DNA from: Deltaproteobacteria bacterium
GTDB lineage: Bacteria; Myxococcota_A; Polyangia; Polyangiales; Houyiibacteriaceae
Reading direction: 5' to 3'
Assembly: GCA_013151775.1 (NCBI GenBank)
Contig: JAADHO010000022.1
Location: forward strand, 1-37,318
DNA length: 37,318 nucleotides
Positions within the stretch are counted from its first letter, which is position 1; each line of letters opens with the position of its first letter. The translations under genes were made by a program, and so were the position numbers. The notes under the pieces were generated by a model. That model searched no databases and was not told where the DNA came from. It saw nothing but the letters and a program-made list of their open reading frames with translations. Shown here in pieces: positions 20,124 through 28,592 of the stretch.

Positions 20124-20675
20124 TCATCCGTCGATCCTCTTCAACTCATCCACTCCGTCTCGAAGCGAGGGCAGCGAAGTGCCTCCAATCGATGGCCAGG
20201 CCGCCGCAGCTCGCTTCAGGGCGGCGCGCTCGTCGGTAGCGTGCGCCGCTTCGAAAGCGTGCTTGCAGTCCGCAGTCTCGTCGACATCTTCGGCGCCCAG
20301 CAGGGTGAGCAGCCACGTCTCGATGTTGCGTGAGGGGACGGGTGTCGCGATGCCCTCGGTACTCTGACGCGGAAGCAGCTCGGCTCTCTCGAGCGCGTCC
20401 TGGAGTTGCTGCTTTCGGGCGGCGATCCCAAAGCCGTCTCCGTCGCGTACGGCGATCAGGCGCAGGCTCCGCTGGTAGTTCCGGCTTCGGAGGACTTGAA
20501 TTTCCTTCACGTGGCGCGCTGTGACCCAGGCCTCGCCGGATCCTCGGCCGCTTGGAGCGGTATGGAACGCCAGCTTGCGGAACCCGAAACTCTTCAAGAG
20601 CTCCCGAAAGAAGCGCTCGGTCCGCTTGTCCTCAGAGAGGACGGTGAGCCGCAGGTTGCCGCGCTCACTGGCCAT
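20124..20675 (-). CDS. Small TOPRIM-like protein paired with ABC-type ATPase (putative defence)
   Basis: The 183-residue protein is not firmly recognised. Its layout resembles TOPRIM/RloB or DUF4276-type partners of defence ATPases. There is a first strand and helix with an acidic residue (LTVLSEDKRTERFFRELLKSFG, E15), a strand ending in acidic pairs (LRLIAVRDGDGFG, D78 and D80) and PSRNIETWLL (E119). The acidic residues would bind metal if the assignment is right. ATG 20675 was chosen because it overlaps the ATPase gene by 11 bases; the frame upstream of it lies inside that gene. ATPase and TOPRIM parts are fused in OLD nucleases and GajA, and split in PARIS (AriA/AriB). The role is inferred from the pairing. 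Confidence 0.6.
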   Translation of the reverse strand: MASERGNLRLTVLSEDKRTERFFRELLKSFGFRKLAFHTAPSGRGSGEAWVTARHVKEIQVLRSRNYQRSLRLIAVRDGDGFGIAARKQQLQDALERAELLPRQSTEGIATPVPSRNIETWLLTLLGAEDVDETADCKHAFEAAHATDERAALKRAAAAWPSIGGTSLPSLRDGVDELKRIDG

Positions 20676-21771
20676 CGAGGAGCCCCCGCTCGATCTGCGC
20701 GGAGGCCTCGAGACCGCTGTCACGGTCGAAATCAACTCTCCGAACGCGGACGGGTGACGCAGCGGACCGCTCGAAGAGCAGAGGGTGCTCGGGCGCGAGG
20801 AAGTCGATACCGGCGGGATGGTGGGAGATCAACAGCAGCTGACTCTGGTCCCCGAGGGCCTCGTCGAGAGCCTGCAGCCAGGGTTGGAGCTCGGATATGC
20901 CCACGTAGTTCTCGGGCTCGTCGAGGATGAGCGTCTGAGGATTCTCCGTGATGTCCAACAGCAAGGAGTAGAGCACGACGAGGGCGCGCTGCCCGTCGGA
21001 GAGAGCCTCGAACTCGATGTCGTAGCTTTGCTTCTTGTCCTTCATCTGGACGACGAGGTCGCGCGTTTTGCCCTGCTTGCCCGCACCCTTGAGCGAGATG
21101 GACTTGAAGCCGGGGATGGCGTCGGCCAGATGTTGGAAGAGGTCAGCCAGGCCGCCGGCGTTTTCCTGCGCGAGGTGCCGATACCAGGACGCGAAGTTCG
21201 AGCCGTCCGGGCGCAGCCGGCGCTGCTCTTCCTGGGACACCGACTCCATCTGAGTCGGTCCGAGCTTGTAGCTCCGGATGGCACGGAGTCGAGTGAGGAA
21301 TTCCATCAGGGACGTCGTCTCGGGGCGTTCCTCGATGCCGGCGAGGAAGGAGCGGTTGCCTCGAAAAGCGAAGCTCGCTCCTTCGCTGCCGTTGTTGTGG
21401 TGCAGATGAACGTCGCCGTCCTGGTAGCGATAGAGCACACGGTCAGCGCACGACACGCGCTCGTGCTGCAGGATCATCCCCGCGTCCGAGCCTCGCTCCA
21501 GCCCGAGGACGTAAGTGTAGGTGTCCCCCGCGACTCGCAGGTCGACTTCGAAGCGCTGCTCGCTGCGTGTATCCCAGCGGGTGAGGTCCTGGGCACTGAA
21601 GACTTCCCCGACCTCGCGCCCATCGATCGCCACACTGACGATGCGCTGGAGCACGTCGACGAAGGAGCTCTTGCCAGCGCCGTTCTTGCCCAGGAGCAGA
21701 TTGATGCGCGCCGGCTCGACTTCAAAGTTCGAAAAGCACCTGAAGTTGTCGATATAGACTCGAGTGATCAT
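20665..21771 (-). CDS. AAA/ABC-type ATPase, OLD/RecF-like (putative anti-phage sensor)
   Basis: The 368-residue protein is a complete SMC/ABC-like ATPase of the AAA_21 type. It has ITRVYIDNFRCFSNFEV at the start, Walker A GKNGAGKS (residues 28-35), signature LSDGQR (257-262), Walker B LILDEPEN (281-288) and H-loop ISHHP (315-319). The insert between Walker A and the signature is helical and carries a Gln/Arg-rich region. There is no TOPRIM domain in this chain; the following gene may supply it. ATG 21771 begins the conserved strand, and the open frame beyond it is not conserved-looking. A TTGACA in the right copy of the 24-bp repeat lies about 175 bases upstream and could serve as its promoter. 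Confidence 0.82.
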   Translation of the reverse strand: MITRVYIDNFRCFSNFEVEPARINLLLGKNGAGKSSFVDVLQRIVSVAIDGREVGEVFSAQDLTRWDTRSEQRFEVDLRVAGDTYTYVLGLERGSDAGMILQHERVSCADRVLYRYQDGDVHLHHNNGSEGASFAFRGNRSFLAGIEERPETTSLMEFLTRLRAIRSYKLGPTQMESVSQEEQRRLRPDGSNFASWYRHLAQENAGGLADLFQHLADAIPGFKSISLKGAGKQGKTRDLVVQMKDKKQSYDIEFEALSDGQRALVVLYSLLLDITENPQTLILDEPENYVGISELQPWLQALDEALGDQSQLLLISHHPAGIDFLAPEHPLLFERSAASPVRVRRVDFDRDSGLEASAQIERGLLDGQ

Positions 21772-21936
21772 CTTGTGTTCCCGGAGGGCTCGAGGAGCGG
21801 GCGCAAGAAGCGGCCGGGCGTGCCGCCGTCGCTCAGACAGGCCGGCGACTCGCCTGATGACAACGTATAGCAGACGGCGCTTGCGCGCTTCACCCGCCTC
21901 GGGGTCCTGCGGATCACTGGCACGAGGCGAGCGCCG

Positions 21937-21960
21937 GACGCAGCGTGTCAAGGGGAGCTA
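21937..21960. repeat. 24-bp direct repeat, right copy
   Basis: This is the partner of 19956-19979, with a single A/G difference. It lies between the ATPase start (21771) and the end of the lipoprotein gene (22030). Outside the 24 bases the flanks do not match. Confidence 0.8.
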
Positions 21961-22029
21961 CACGGCGCTCAGCTCAACCAAGACTCGCAGCGACTCCGGG
22001 GCGCCTACCGAGACCTCCGCCCCGCGCCC

Positions 22030-23184
22030 TCAGCGAAAAAGGCCACCCTTGATGGCCACTGCCCACAGCTCGTGGACGACGCTGCCATCCGCGAGGCGGA
22101 TGTCGAGCATGGCGCCGATCAGGGTCTGGGGCAGGAAGGAGAGGTCGCCGCAGGGCTCACCGCCGATCTCGGAGGCGAGGTCCGTGATGGCGACGATGGT
22201 GCCGCCCACGTCGTCGGGGCGGATGAGGGGCCGCTGGGTGGAGTCGCCAGAGTCAGAGGTCGTGATCTCGTCGATACCCCAGCCGCCGGAGTCGAGGCGC
22301 ACGACGCCGACGCTGGAAGATCGGACGTGGGTTACCACGACGAGCCCTTCGCCGCTCGGGCCACCAGCCACCGGGAGGTCGCTGCAGTCGAAGCCGGATG
22401 GGAGAGCCTCGCCATCACACAGCGGAGTGGGCGCGAAGCCGGCGCCGGCTGGCGCGACGCAGCTGACGCCATCGCGCTGGATCTCCTGCGGGGTCAACAC
22501 CAACGCCGCCTCCACCGCGCCGCCTGGCACGCTCGGATCGGCATAGCGGAAGCGCCACAGGAAGCTTCGCTCACGCACTGATTCGAGATACGCGGTCAGG
22601 CTGCCGGCGACCGGGCTCTCGACCTTGGCCACGGGGAAGGGACCGACGCGGACGATGGCGGGGCCGTCGAGGTTCGCGCCCGCGATGGTCGGCGCGTCGC
22701 ACGTGCCAGGCACGGTCTCGCTGGCGAAGCCACCGTCGCAGCCGGCGTCGGTCGCATCGGACATCATGCAGCGACCGCGCACATAGAGGCCGCCGCCGGC
22801 GCGGCACGTCACGGCGTCGACGGGCGCGACGCAGCCACCACTCGCGGGGTCGCAGACCTCTGCCGCGGGGCAATCGCCGCAGGCCGCCGGCAGACAGCGG
22901 GAGCCGATGCAGTCGAGGCCGCTGCCGCAGCCATAGTTCGTGGGATCGAGCGAGAAGCAGGGAGCCGGCGCGCAGCGTCCGCGCAGGCAGGCGCTGTCGA
23001 CGGCGTCGAGGCAGTCGCTGTCCACGGCGCACGCCACGCCGGCGTCCACGGAGGCGTCGCCACCGGCGTCGGCCTCGCGAGACGCATCCAAGAGGGCGGC
23101 GTCCGGCCCTGCGTCGACGATGGACGTCCCGCCGCCGCAAGCGACGAGCGCCGACAAGAACAAGATCCGAATCCCTCGCACCAT
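22030..23184 (-). CDS. Cys-rich secreted lipoprotein of unknown function
   Basis: The 384-residue protein opens with a lipoprotein signal (lipobox LVAC, Cys16). An Asp/Ala-rich linker typical of myxobacterial lipoproteins follows (DAGPDAALLDASREADAGG). Residues about 50-150 hold many cysteines in short C-x-DC and GRC-x-C units. The C-terminal half is less distinctive (GPAIVRVGPFPVAKVES, TAYLESVRERSFLWRFRYAD). I do not recognise a domain. ATG 23184 was chosen because the signal peptide starts there; the longer frame to 23313 adds non-signal residues. It is divergent from the disintegrin-repeat gene at 23356. Confidence 0.7.
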   Translation of the reverse strand: MVRGIRILFLSALVACGGGTSIVDAGPDAALLDASREADAGGDASVDAGVACAVDSDCLDAVDSACLRGRCAPAPCFSLDPTNYGCGSGLDCIGSRCLPAACGDCPAAEVCDPASGGCVAPVDAVTCRAGGGLYVRGRCMMSDATDAGCDGGFASETVPGTCDAPTIAGANLDGPAIVRVGPFPVAKVESPVAGSLTAYLESVRERSFLWRFRYADPSVPGGAVEAALVLTPQEIQRDGVSCVAPAGAGFAPTPLCDGEALPSGFDCSDLPVAGGPSGEGLVVVTHVRSSSVGVVRLDSGGWGIDEITTSDSGDSTQRPLIRPDDVGGTIVAITDLASEIGGEPCGDLSFLPQTLIGAMLDIRLADGSVVHELWAVAIKGGLFR

Positions 23185-23319
23185 GCATGTGAGATAGCAC
23201 CGGCGCCAGCGTCGATCCAGCGGCTCCATGGCGGAGTTCGCAAGGGGGGACGATGGCGGCGGGCTCGCGCAGACGATGAGGTAGGAGGTCAAACCGAGAA
23301 CAGGTGCTGGCAATGTGGA

Positions 23320-23349
23320 TTGACAGTTCGCTCATACCAATGCGATATG
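23320..23349 (+). promoter_or_regulatory. Possible promoter of the disintegrin-repeat gene
   Basis: TTGACA (23320-23325) and GATATG (23344-23349) are 18 bases apart. The -10 match is weak, and the ATG at 23356 would lie at the start of transcription, with no Shine-Dalgarno sequence visible. Leaderless expression is possible. Confidence 0.3.
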
Positions 23350-23355
23350 TGAGAA

Positions 23356-26157
23356 ATGAAGACGTCAAGATGTGGGCAATCACGTATCATCGTCGCGGTG
23401 ATTTGCGGATTTTCGGTGGCTTGCACCTCGGACCCGTCATCTTCCACCGAGCGGGCGCGGCTCAGCCGAGAAGCTGGTCAGCCGCCGGCCTTCAGCGGGA
23501 GCGCGTTTCACCTGAGCCCAGCCATTCACGTCGGGCCGCCGGCCAGCCCGCTGTCCCCCGATGGAGACGGTGGATTCCAATCACAATCCTCGAATCATCG
23601 CCTGATGGTTTCGAGTCTCGGCGCGCAGATTTTCGCTGCAAATCAGACGCTGAGGCTCGCGCCCGCGCGCGCTTCGGAGCCCTCGGTGGCAGGCTCGGCC
23701 GGCTCATCGCGCGATCTCGATCTTGTCGGGTCCGAGCTCCGCCGGGACCTTGGTTGGGCCGTGGAGGTCGCCGAAGCCGTGCCGCAGGGGCTGCATCTCG
23801 AGTGGCGCGTTTCGCAGGCGCCGGAGACCGCTTCAATGGTCGTCTCAGTCGAGACGAACGCGGACAACGGTTCGGTCGATGCGAACGGCGGCGTCCATCT
23901 CCAAGTAAAAGGAGCAGCCTTCTACTGCACAGCCGGGACGTGGGTCGACGCCGATGGTCGACGAACGCCGGTTCCTGCCTCGTTCCAGAGCGGTCGACTC
24001 GCCTTCTCGATCCCCGCCAGTGTCATCCGCTCGACCGCTTGGCCCGCCACGTTGGATCCGATCGTCGGGCCGGAGATCGCGCTTGGAAACTCCGCCAACA
24101 CGGTCGACGAGTCCCTCGGACCTGATGTGGCGTCGAACGGCTTCCGCTTCTTCATCGCCTACCCCATCGAGGATAGGCCCAGCAGGTCGAAGAGACTGAG
24201 ATTCAGTCGCATCACCAGCGCTGGCGTGCTCGTGGACGACGTCGAGATATCCAGTCTTCGCAACGTGACGTCACCTCGCATCGCGGCTTCCGGAAGCAAC
24301 GTCGCCGTCGTCTTCGGCTTGCGCGCAGGAGGCGGAGGTTCGAGCTCGACAGTCATCGCCGACACGGCCACGGTCGCGCCGCTCCCCGAGGCCTTCGTCG
24401 GCGCAGGATTCCCCTGGGACGTGAACGTATCCGGATCCTCTTTTCGTGTGGTCTCCAGCGACCGCGGACGCTTCGTCACCGCTAACCTGAGCGTAGCGAA
24501 CGTGATCTCCCCGTCGTCCTTGCTGGGAACTAGCTTCTCTGGAAGTTGGATCGCCTCGGCTCCGGGCCTCGCCGTCTGGTCCGCCCGAGCCTCGGCATCC
24601 AACGAGCTAACCTCCAACGGCACGGTCAGCGGAACATTTACGCCGACGAATCGCTTCGACTTCGGTCGGCTCGCCCATGGAGCGGACGGCTATCTGCTGG
24701 TCGGGGAGACGACTCTGAGCAGTGGAGGACGTGGGGCCGCCGGCATTCTGCTGAGTGAGAGCGGACGCTTCTCCAGCAGCCCCATGTTTGACATTGGCCG
24801 GGGCGTTCACCCGGATGTCGCCCCGATCACCGGCGGCTATCTCGTGGTCTGGGAACGAGCGGGGAAGATTTTCGGAGTGCGTATCACGCTCGACGGAACC
24901 ATCATCGATCCTTCGCCCAAGATCATCGCCGAGACGTCGAACCCGCTTGTTCGCCCGGCCGTGGGGTCCGACGGTGGAGACAAGGCCATGGTGGCCTATA
25001 TCAGCGAGGTCGGAAACTTCAGCACCGGACACCTCGAGGTCGTGGCGCGCTTGATCGACCTCGCCGCGCCGGGGCTGACTGCGAACGGCGGGGCGTGCGC
25101 TTCGCGGTGGGATTGTGGAAGCGGCGAGTGCGTCGATGGAGTGTGTTGCGACACGGCGTGCACCGGAGGATGTGGAGTCTGCAGCGCGAGCCTCGGCGCT
25201 AGCGCCGATGGTGTCTGCACGGTCGCCCCCGTCGGGGACGTGTGCCGAGGAAGGCGCGGCGTGTGCGACAGGATGGAGATGTGCGACGGCGTCACGATGG
25301 CATGCCCGTCTGATGCCGTGGAGCCGGCGGGCACGAGCTGCGGCAACACGGCACGCGACCTGTGCGACGCCGACGATGCATGCGACGGAGTCGGGCCGAC
25401 GTGTCCAGACGTGAAGCGTCCGTCAGGATACGTGTGCCGCGACTCCACCGCGCCCTGCGACGCCGCCGAGACCTGTGACGGCGCGGCGGACGCTTGCCCG
25501 CCCGACGAACTCGAACGCCCGGGAGTGGTGTGTGCTGCGGCCACGGGAGTCTGCGATCAACCCGACGTCTGCAACGGCACCACCTCGGACTGTCCCGCGC
25601 TCGGCGTGGTCCCGGCGGGGTCGCCCTGTCGTCCCGAAGCGGGAGCGTGCGACGTCGCCGAGGTGTGTGATGGAGCGTCGCCGGAGTGTCCTCCAGACGT
25701 GGTCAGCGCCGGGGGGACGGCATGCCGTCCGGTGGTGGGTCCGTGCGACCTCGAGGAACAATGCGACGGAGCCTCGGGCGTCTGTCCTTCAGACGAGGTC
25801 GTGGTGGCGGGAGAGATATGTCGGCCAGCGGTGGGCGGCTGCGATGTCGCGGATGAGTGCAACGGCCTGAGCACGGCGTGTCCGCAGGACCTCGGCGTTC
25901 CCGATGGCATGGACTGCGGGGACGGTCTCGTCTGCAACGGGATCGAGACGTGTCGGTCGCGTGCATGCGTCAGCGGAGACCCGCTGATCTGTGATGGGCC
26001 AGGCGCCTCGTGCGACGAAGCGCAGGGCGGCTGTGTCTCACCGGGTGGAGGCTGCGACGTGAGCCCGTCTGGACCGTCTGGCGGTGGGCCGGCGCTCGTG
26101 TTCCTCATCCTGGCTGTCGTCGCGTATCGCCGTCAGGGAGGCGTCGGGCACGCCTGA
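23356..26157 (+). CDS. Disintegrin-repeat surface lipoprotein with MYXO-CTERM-like tail
   Basis: The 933-residue protein begins with a lipoprotein signal (lipobox SVAC). The N-terminal part holds TWVDADGRRTPV and WPATLDPIVG, shared with the broken paralogue at 3892-7709. A middle region of propeller-like repeats follows (for example GYLVVWERAGKIFGVRI). From about residue 575 comes a Cys-rich hinge (SGECVDGVCCDTAC), then about seven repeats of the form C-x6-G-x-CD-x-x-E-x-CDG-x4-CP-x-D, resembling disintegrin modules. The end is a Gly-rich linker with Cys, one hydrophobic helix (PALVFLILAVVAY) and basic residues, consistent with MYXO-CTERM sorting to the cell surface. A role in adhesion or predation is a guess from the repeats. 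Confidence 0.82.
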   Translation: MKTSRCGQSRIIVAVICGFSVACTSDPSSSTERARLSREAGQPPAFSGSAFHLSPAIHVGPPASPLSPDGDGGFQSQSSNHRLMVSSLGAQIFAANQTLRLAPARASEPSVAGSAGSSRDLDLVGSELRRDLGWAVEVAEAVPQGLHLEWRVSQAPETASMVVSVETNADNGSVDANGGVHLQVKGAAFYCTAGTWVDADGRRTPVPASFQSGRLAFSIPASVIRSTAWPATLDPIVGPEIALGNSANTVDESLGPDVASNGFRFFIAYPIEDRPSRSKRLRFSRITSAGVLVDDVEISSLRNVTSPRIAASGSNVAVVFGLRAGGGGSSSTVIADTATVAPLPEAFVGAGFPWDVNVSGSSFRVVSSDRGRFVTANLSVANVISPSSLLGTSFSGSWIASAPGLAVWSARASASNELTSNGTVSGTFTPTNRFDFGRLAHGADGYLLVGETTLSSGGRGAAGILLSESGRFSSSPMFDIGRGVHPDVAPITGGYLVVWERAGKIFGVRITLDGTIIDPSPKIIAETSNPLVRPAVGSDGGDKAMVAYISEVGNFSTGHLEVVARLIDLAAPGLTANGGACASRWDCGSGECVDGVCCDTACTGGCGVCSASLGASADGVCTVAPVGDVCRGRRGVCDRMEMCDGVTMACPSDAVEPAGTSCGNTARDLCDADDACDGVGPTCPDVKRPSGYVCRDSTAPCDAAETCDGAADACPPDELERPGVVCAAATGVCDQPDVCNGTTSDCPALGVVPAGSPCRPEAGACDVAEVCDGASPECPPDVVSAGGTACRPVVGPCDLEEQCDGASGVCPSDEVVVAGEICRPAVGGCDVADECNGLSTACPQDLGVPDGMDCGDGLVCNGIETCRSRACVSGDPLICDGPGASCDEAQGGCVSPGGGCDVSPSGPSGGGPALVFLILAVVAYRRQGGVGHA

Positions 26158-26211
26158 CGGCCCACATGCCGGAGCGTCGTCGAGCAGCGTGGTGGTTGCG
26201 GAACTTCAGGC

Positions 26212-28359
26212 TCAGTTGGTGTCGAAGTTCAGTGGGTAGCGTATTCGCAGGTTTCCTGCGGCGGGGTCTGGGACGAACTGGGCGCGTGACATGGCGTCCT
26301 GCAAGCAGGGCGCGAAGCGGGGATGTGACTCGAGGCCGCGGGCGTCCTCCGACTCGACCTCCACGGTTCCTATTCGTCCATCCGGCTGAATGGCGAAGCT
26401 CAGCCTGACGTGGATCGAGAAGCTCGGGTCGCGCGCCACTTCGCGTTCGAAGCAGCCTCGGAAGCCCGGCCGCAGGGAGTGCATCACCGAGGCGATGGAC
26501 TCGCGCGTGCGAGGGCCGGCGCCCACCGTGACGCTCGGATCCGAAGACGGAGACGTGGGCGAAGACGGAGACGTGGGCGAAGACGGAGACGTGGGCGAAG
26601 ACGGAGACGTGGGCGAAGACGGAGACGTGGGCGGAGCGCTCGGCGCCGGTCGCGGCATCAGCACGGCGAGCAGGTTTGCCGACTCGATGCGAGCCGCCGT
26701 CTCGAAGAGCGACTCGGGAGTCGTCGTGGGCGTGAGGCCCAGCTGCACCAGGTCGCGTGGCCCCCAGTCGCTAGACGTATCGTCTGGTGGCGCGACAAGC
26801 GAGCGGGTCTCCCCGTCCCTCGCCGTGAGCGTGTCCAGGGCCACGGGTCCCAGCTCGGCGCTCCACCACTGCTGTTGCACCTCGAGGCAGGACTCGGTCA
26901 CGGGCCCCTGGGTGATCATCCTGACCTGCGTGTAGGGCATGCGAACGATCAGCGCGAGCAGCGGGTTCCGACGGGCGAGGGCGGTGATCCCTGCCTGATC
27001 CTCCGGGCGCAAGGGTCGCTTGGCGATCCAGACGACGGCTCCGATCTCGGCCTCAGCGGCGGCCTGCGCGAAGGTCTGGAGCGTCGCGCCCGTGAGGTTG
27101 GGAGTCAGGCCGACACGCAGCGCCTCGTAGGGCACACGACCACAGCGGTGCTCGCCTTCTGGATTCGGGGGTCGAAGTCGCATCAGCAGCTCGAACATGG
27201 CCTCGCGCGTCGTGCCAGAGACCGGCTCCGTGCGCCCGCGCAAGCCTTGGGGCGTGAGCATCAGCTCGGGACCTTCGCTCGCGGCGACTCCAGATGAAGC
27301 GGAGAGCGGGTTCAGGCCGGCGGCATCGATCCACGCGGAGGTCGGCGCCAAGCCGAGGTCAGGAGCTGGAAGGTGCGGCAGGCCGAGGCCCGCGATCAGC
27401 ACGAGGACCGTAGCGGCCGCACCCGCGATGCGCCCCGGTGTGATCGAGCTACGCAGCGCGGCCATGATGGCGAACACCAGGGCCGCGACGACCGAGACCA
27501 GGGCGGCGTAGAGCACTGTGTTCGCGAGCGGCTCGAGATCGCGCACCATGGCGTAGGCAAGAATCACACGGCTCGGAGCATCCGCCGCGGCCATGGCGGC
27601 CAAGGCCATCTGCATCGCGTGTTGTTCTAGGCTCACGCCCGTGGCCACGAAGGAGATGGCGAGGGCCGTGGGCGCAGCGGCGGCCAGCGCGCCTGCACGC
27701 GCCGCAGCTTCCCCGCGACCCAGACTCGCGCCGGCCAGCCCGAGCACAACGAAGGCCAGCAGCGCGGGCAAGGCCAGCAGCCACGCGCCTCCCCCCTGAA
27801 ATGCGACGAGCGCCGACAGCCCCAGCAGCGGCAGACCCAAGACGGCGAAGAGCGCGAACACAGCTCGACGCTCCGGGGCACGTTGTCCCGCGCTGGCCAA
27901 CGCCAACCCCAACGCTAGTGCCGCGCAGAGCGCGCCGCTGAGCAGCGCGCCATAGCTGAGCGCGATGGACGCCTCGGCGATACCTTGCGCGGCGAGCATG
28001 GCGCGCTGAGCCGGGTCCGCCTGACTCAGGGCCTGCGCCACCATGGACGCCCCTGCGCGGGAAGCGCCCACACCCGCCAGCCAAGGGATCAACGCCGTGA
28101 AGAGCAGCACCGAGCTGGGCACGGCCTTGCCGCGGGCCGCGAGGAAGAGCAGCACGCTCATCACGGCCACCGCCAGCCCCGTCACCAGGACCACGAGATA
28201 GAAGCCCGTGCCGGCCTCTTGCACGCCTCGCGCCGCCTCACTCATGCCGGCGATCGTCAGGACCAAGAACGAGGCCAAGAAGGTGAAGAGCGCGGGCAGG
28301 CAGGCGGCCACCCACGCGGTCCAGGCCATGGGTTTGATCGTCTTCTCGTCGCTCGTCAC
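26212..28359 (-). CDS. Multi-pass membrane protein with AgmX/PglI-like C-terminal domain
   Basis: The 715-residue protein has about nine hydrophobic helices in its first 330 residues. A large extracytoplasmic part follows, then a low-complexity linker of TSPSSP units (coded by the VNTR at 26543-26632). The C-terminal domain of about 100 residues reads SLRPGFRGCFEREVARDPSF, VRLSFAIQPDGRIGTVEVES and CLQDAMSRAQF, ending in a final YPLNF strand. This is the AgmX/PglI C-terminal pattern found in myxobacterial gliding and envelope proteins and related to TonB-type energy coupling. I chose GTG 28359 because GGAGGTGAGC lies directly upstream; a TTG at 28371 is the longer option. The function is unknown; an envelope-spanning role is likely. 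Confidence 0.7.
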   Translation of the reverse strand: MTSDEKTIKPMAWTAWVAACLPALFTFLASFLVLTIAGMSEAARGVQEAGTGFYLVVLVTGLAVAVMSVLLFLAARGKAVPSSVLLFTALIPWLAGVGASRAGASMVAQALSQADPAQRAMLAAQGIAEASIALSYGALLSGALCAALALGLALASAGQRAPERRAVFALFAVLGLPLLGLSALVAFQGGGAWLLALPALLAFVVLGLAGASLGRGEAAARAGALAAAAPTALAISFVATGVSLEQHAMQMALAAMAAADAPSRVILAYAMVRDLEPLANTVLYAALVSVVAALVFAIMAALRSSITPGRIAGAAATVLVLIAGLGLPHLPAPDLGLAPTSAWIDAAGLNPLSASSGVAASEGPELMLTPQGLRGRTEPVSGTTREAMFELLMRLRPPNPEGEHRCGRVPYEALRVGLTPNLTGATLQTFAQAAAEAEIGAVVWIAKRPLRPEDQAGITALARRNPLLALIVRMPYTQVRMITQGPVTESCLEVQQQWWSAELGPVALDTLTARDGETRSLVAPPDDTSSDWGPRDLVQLGLTPTTTPESLFETAARIESANLLAVLMPRPAPSAPPTSPSSPTSPSSPTSPSSPTSPSSPTSPSSDPSVTVGAGPRTRESIASVMHSLRPGFRGCFEREVARDPSFSIHVRLSFAIQPDGRIGTVEVESEDARGLESHPRFAPCLQDAMSRAQFVPDPAAGNLRIRYPLNFDTN
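26543..26632. repeat. Five perfect 18-bp tandem repeats in coding sequence
   Basis: The unit GAAGACGGAGACGTGGGC occurs five times without a mismatch. On the minus strand it encodes the six-residue unit SPTSPS in the linker before the AgmX-like domain. A length that is a multiple of three lets copy number vary without breaking the frame. Confidence 0.95.
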
Positions 28360-28592
28360 GCTCACCTCCAATGCCTCGGTTTCCCGCGGGCATGCTCGCG
28401 TGTCGGGACCTGGGGGTCAACGTCCGCGCGTTACAGCTCGCAGCGCAGCTCGCAGCGCGGGTGGCTCGCGCGCTGGCCAGTGAAGCCGATCTGCGGCTCC
28501 TCGGCCCGCCAGATCTGCGTCAGGCACACCAGTTTATTCAATGATTTCCACGCCAGAGGGATCTGGCCCGACCTTTGCTCGTAACAGCAGCC

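Noticed and set aside
20124..21771. Assignment of the ATPase pair as a bona fide PARIS system
   Set aside because: The architecture is similar, but the small partner looks shorter than AriB as I know it and its fold is unproven, so I kept the broader label.
26543..26632. CRISPR array
   Set aside because: The units are contiguous with no spacers and encode an in-frame peptide repeat.
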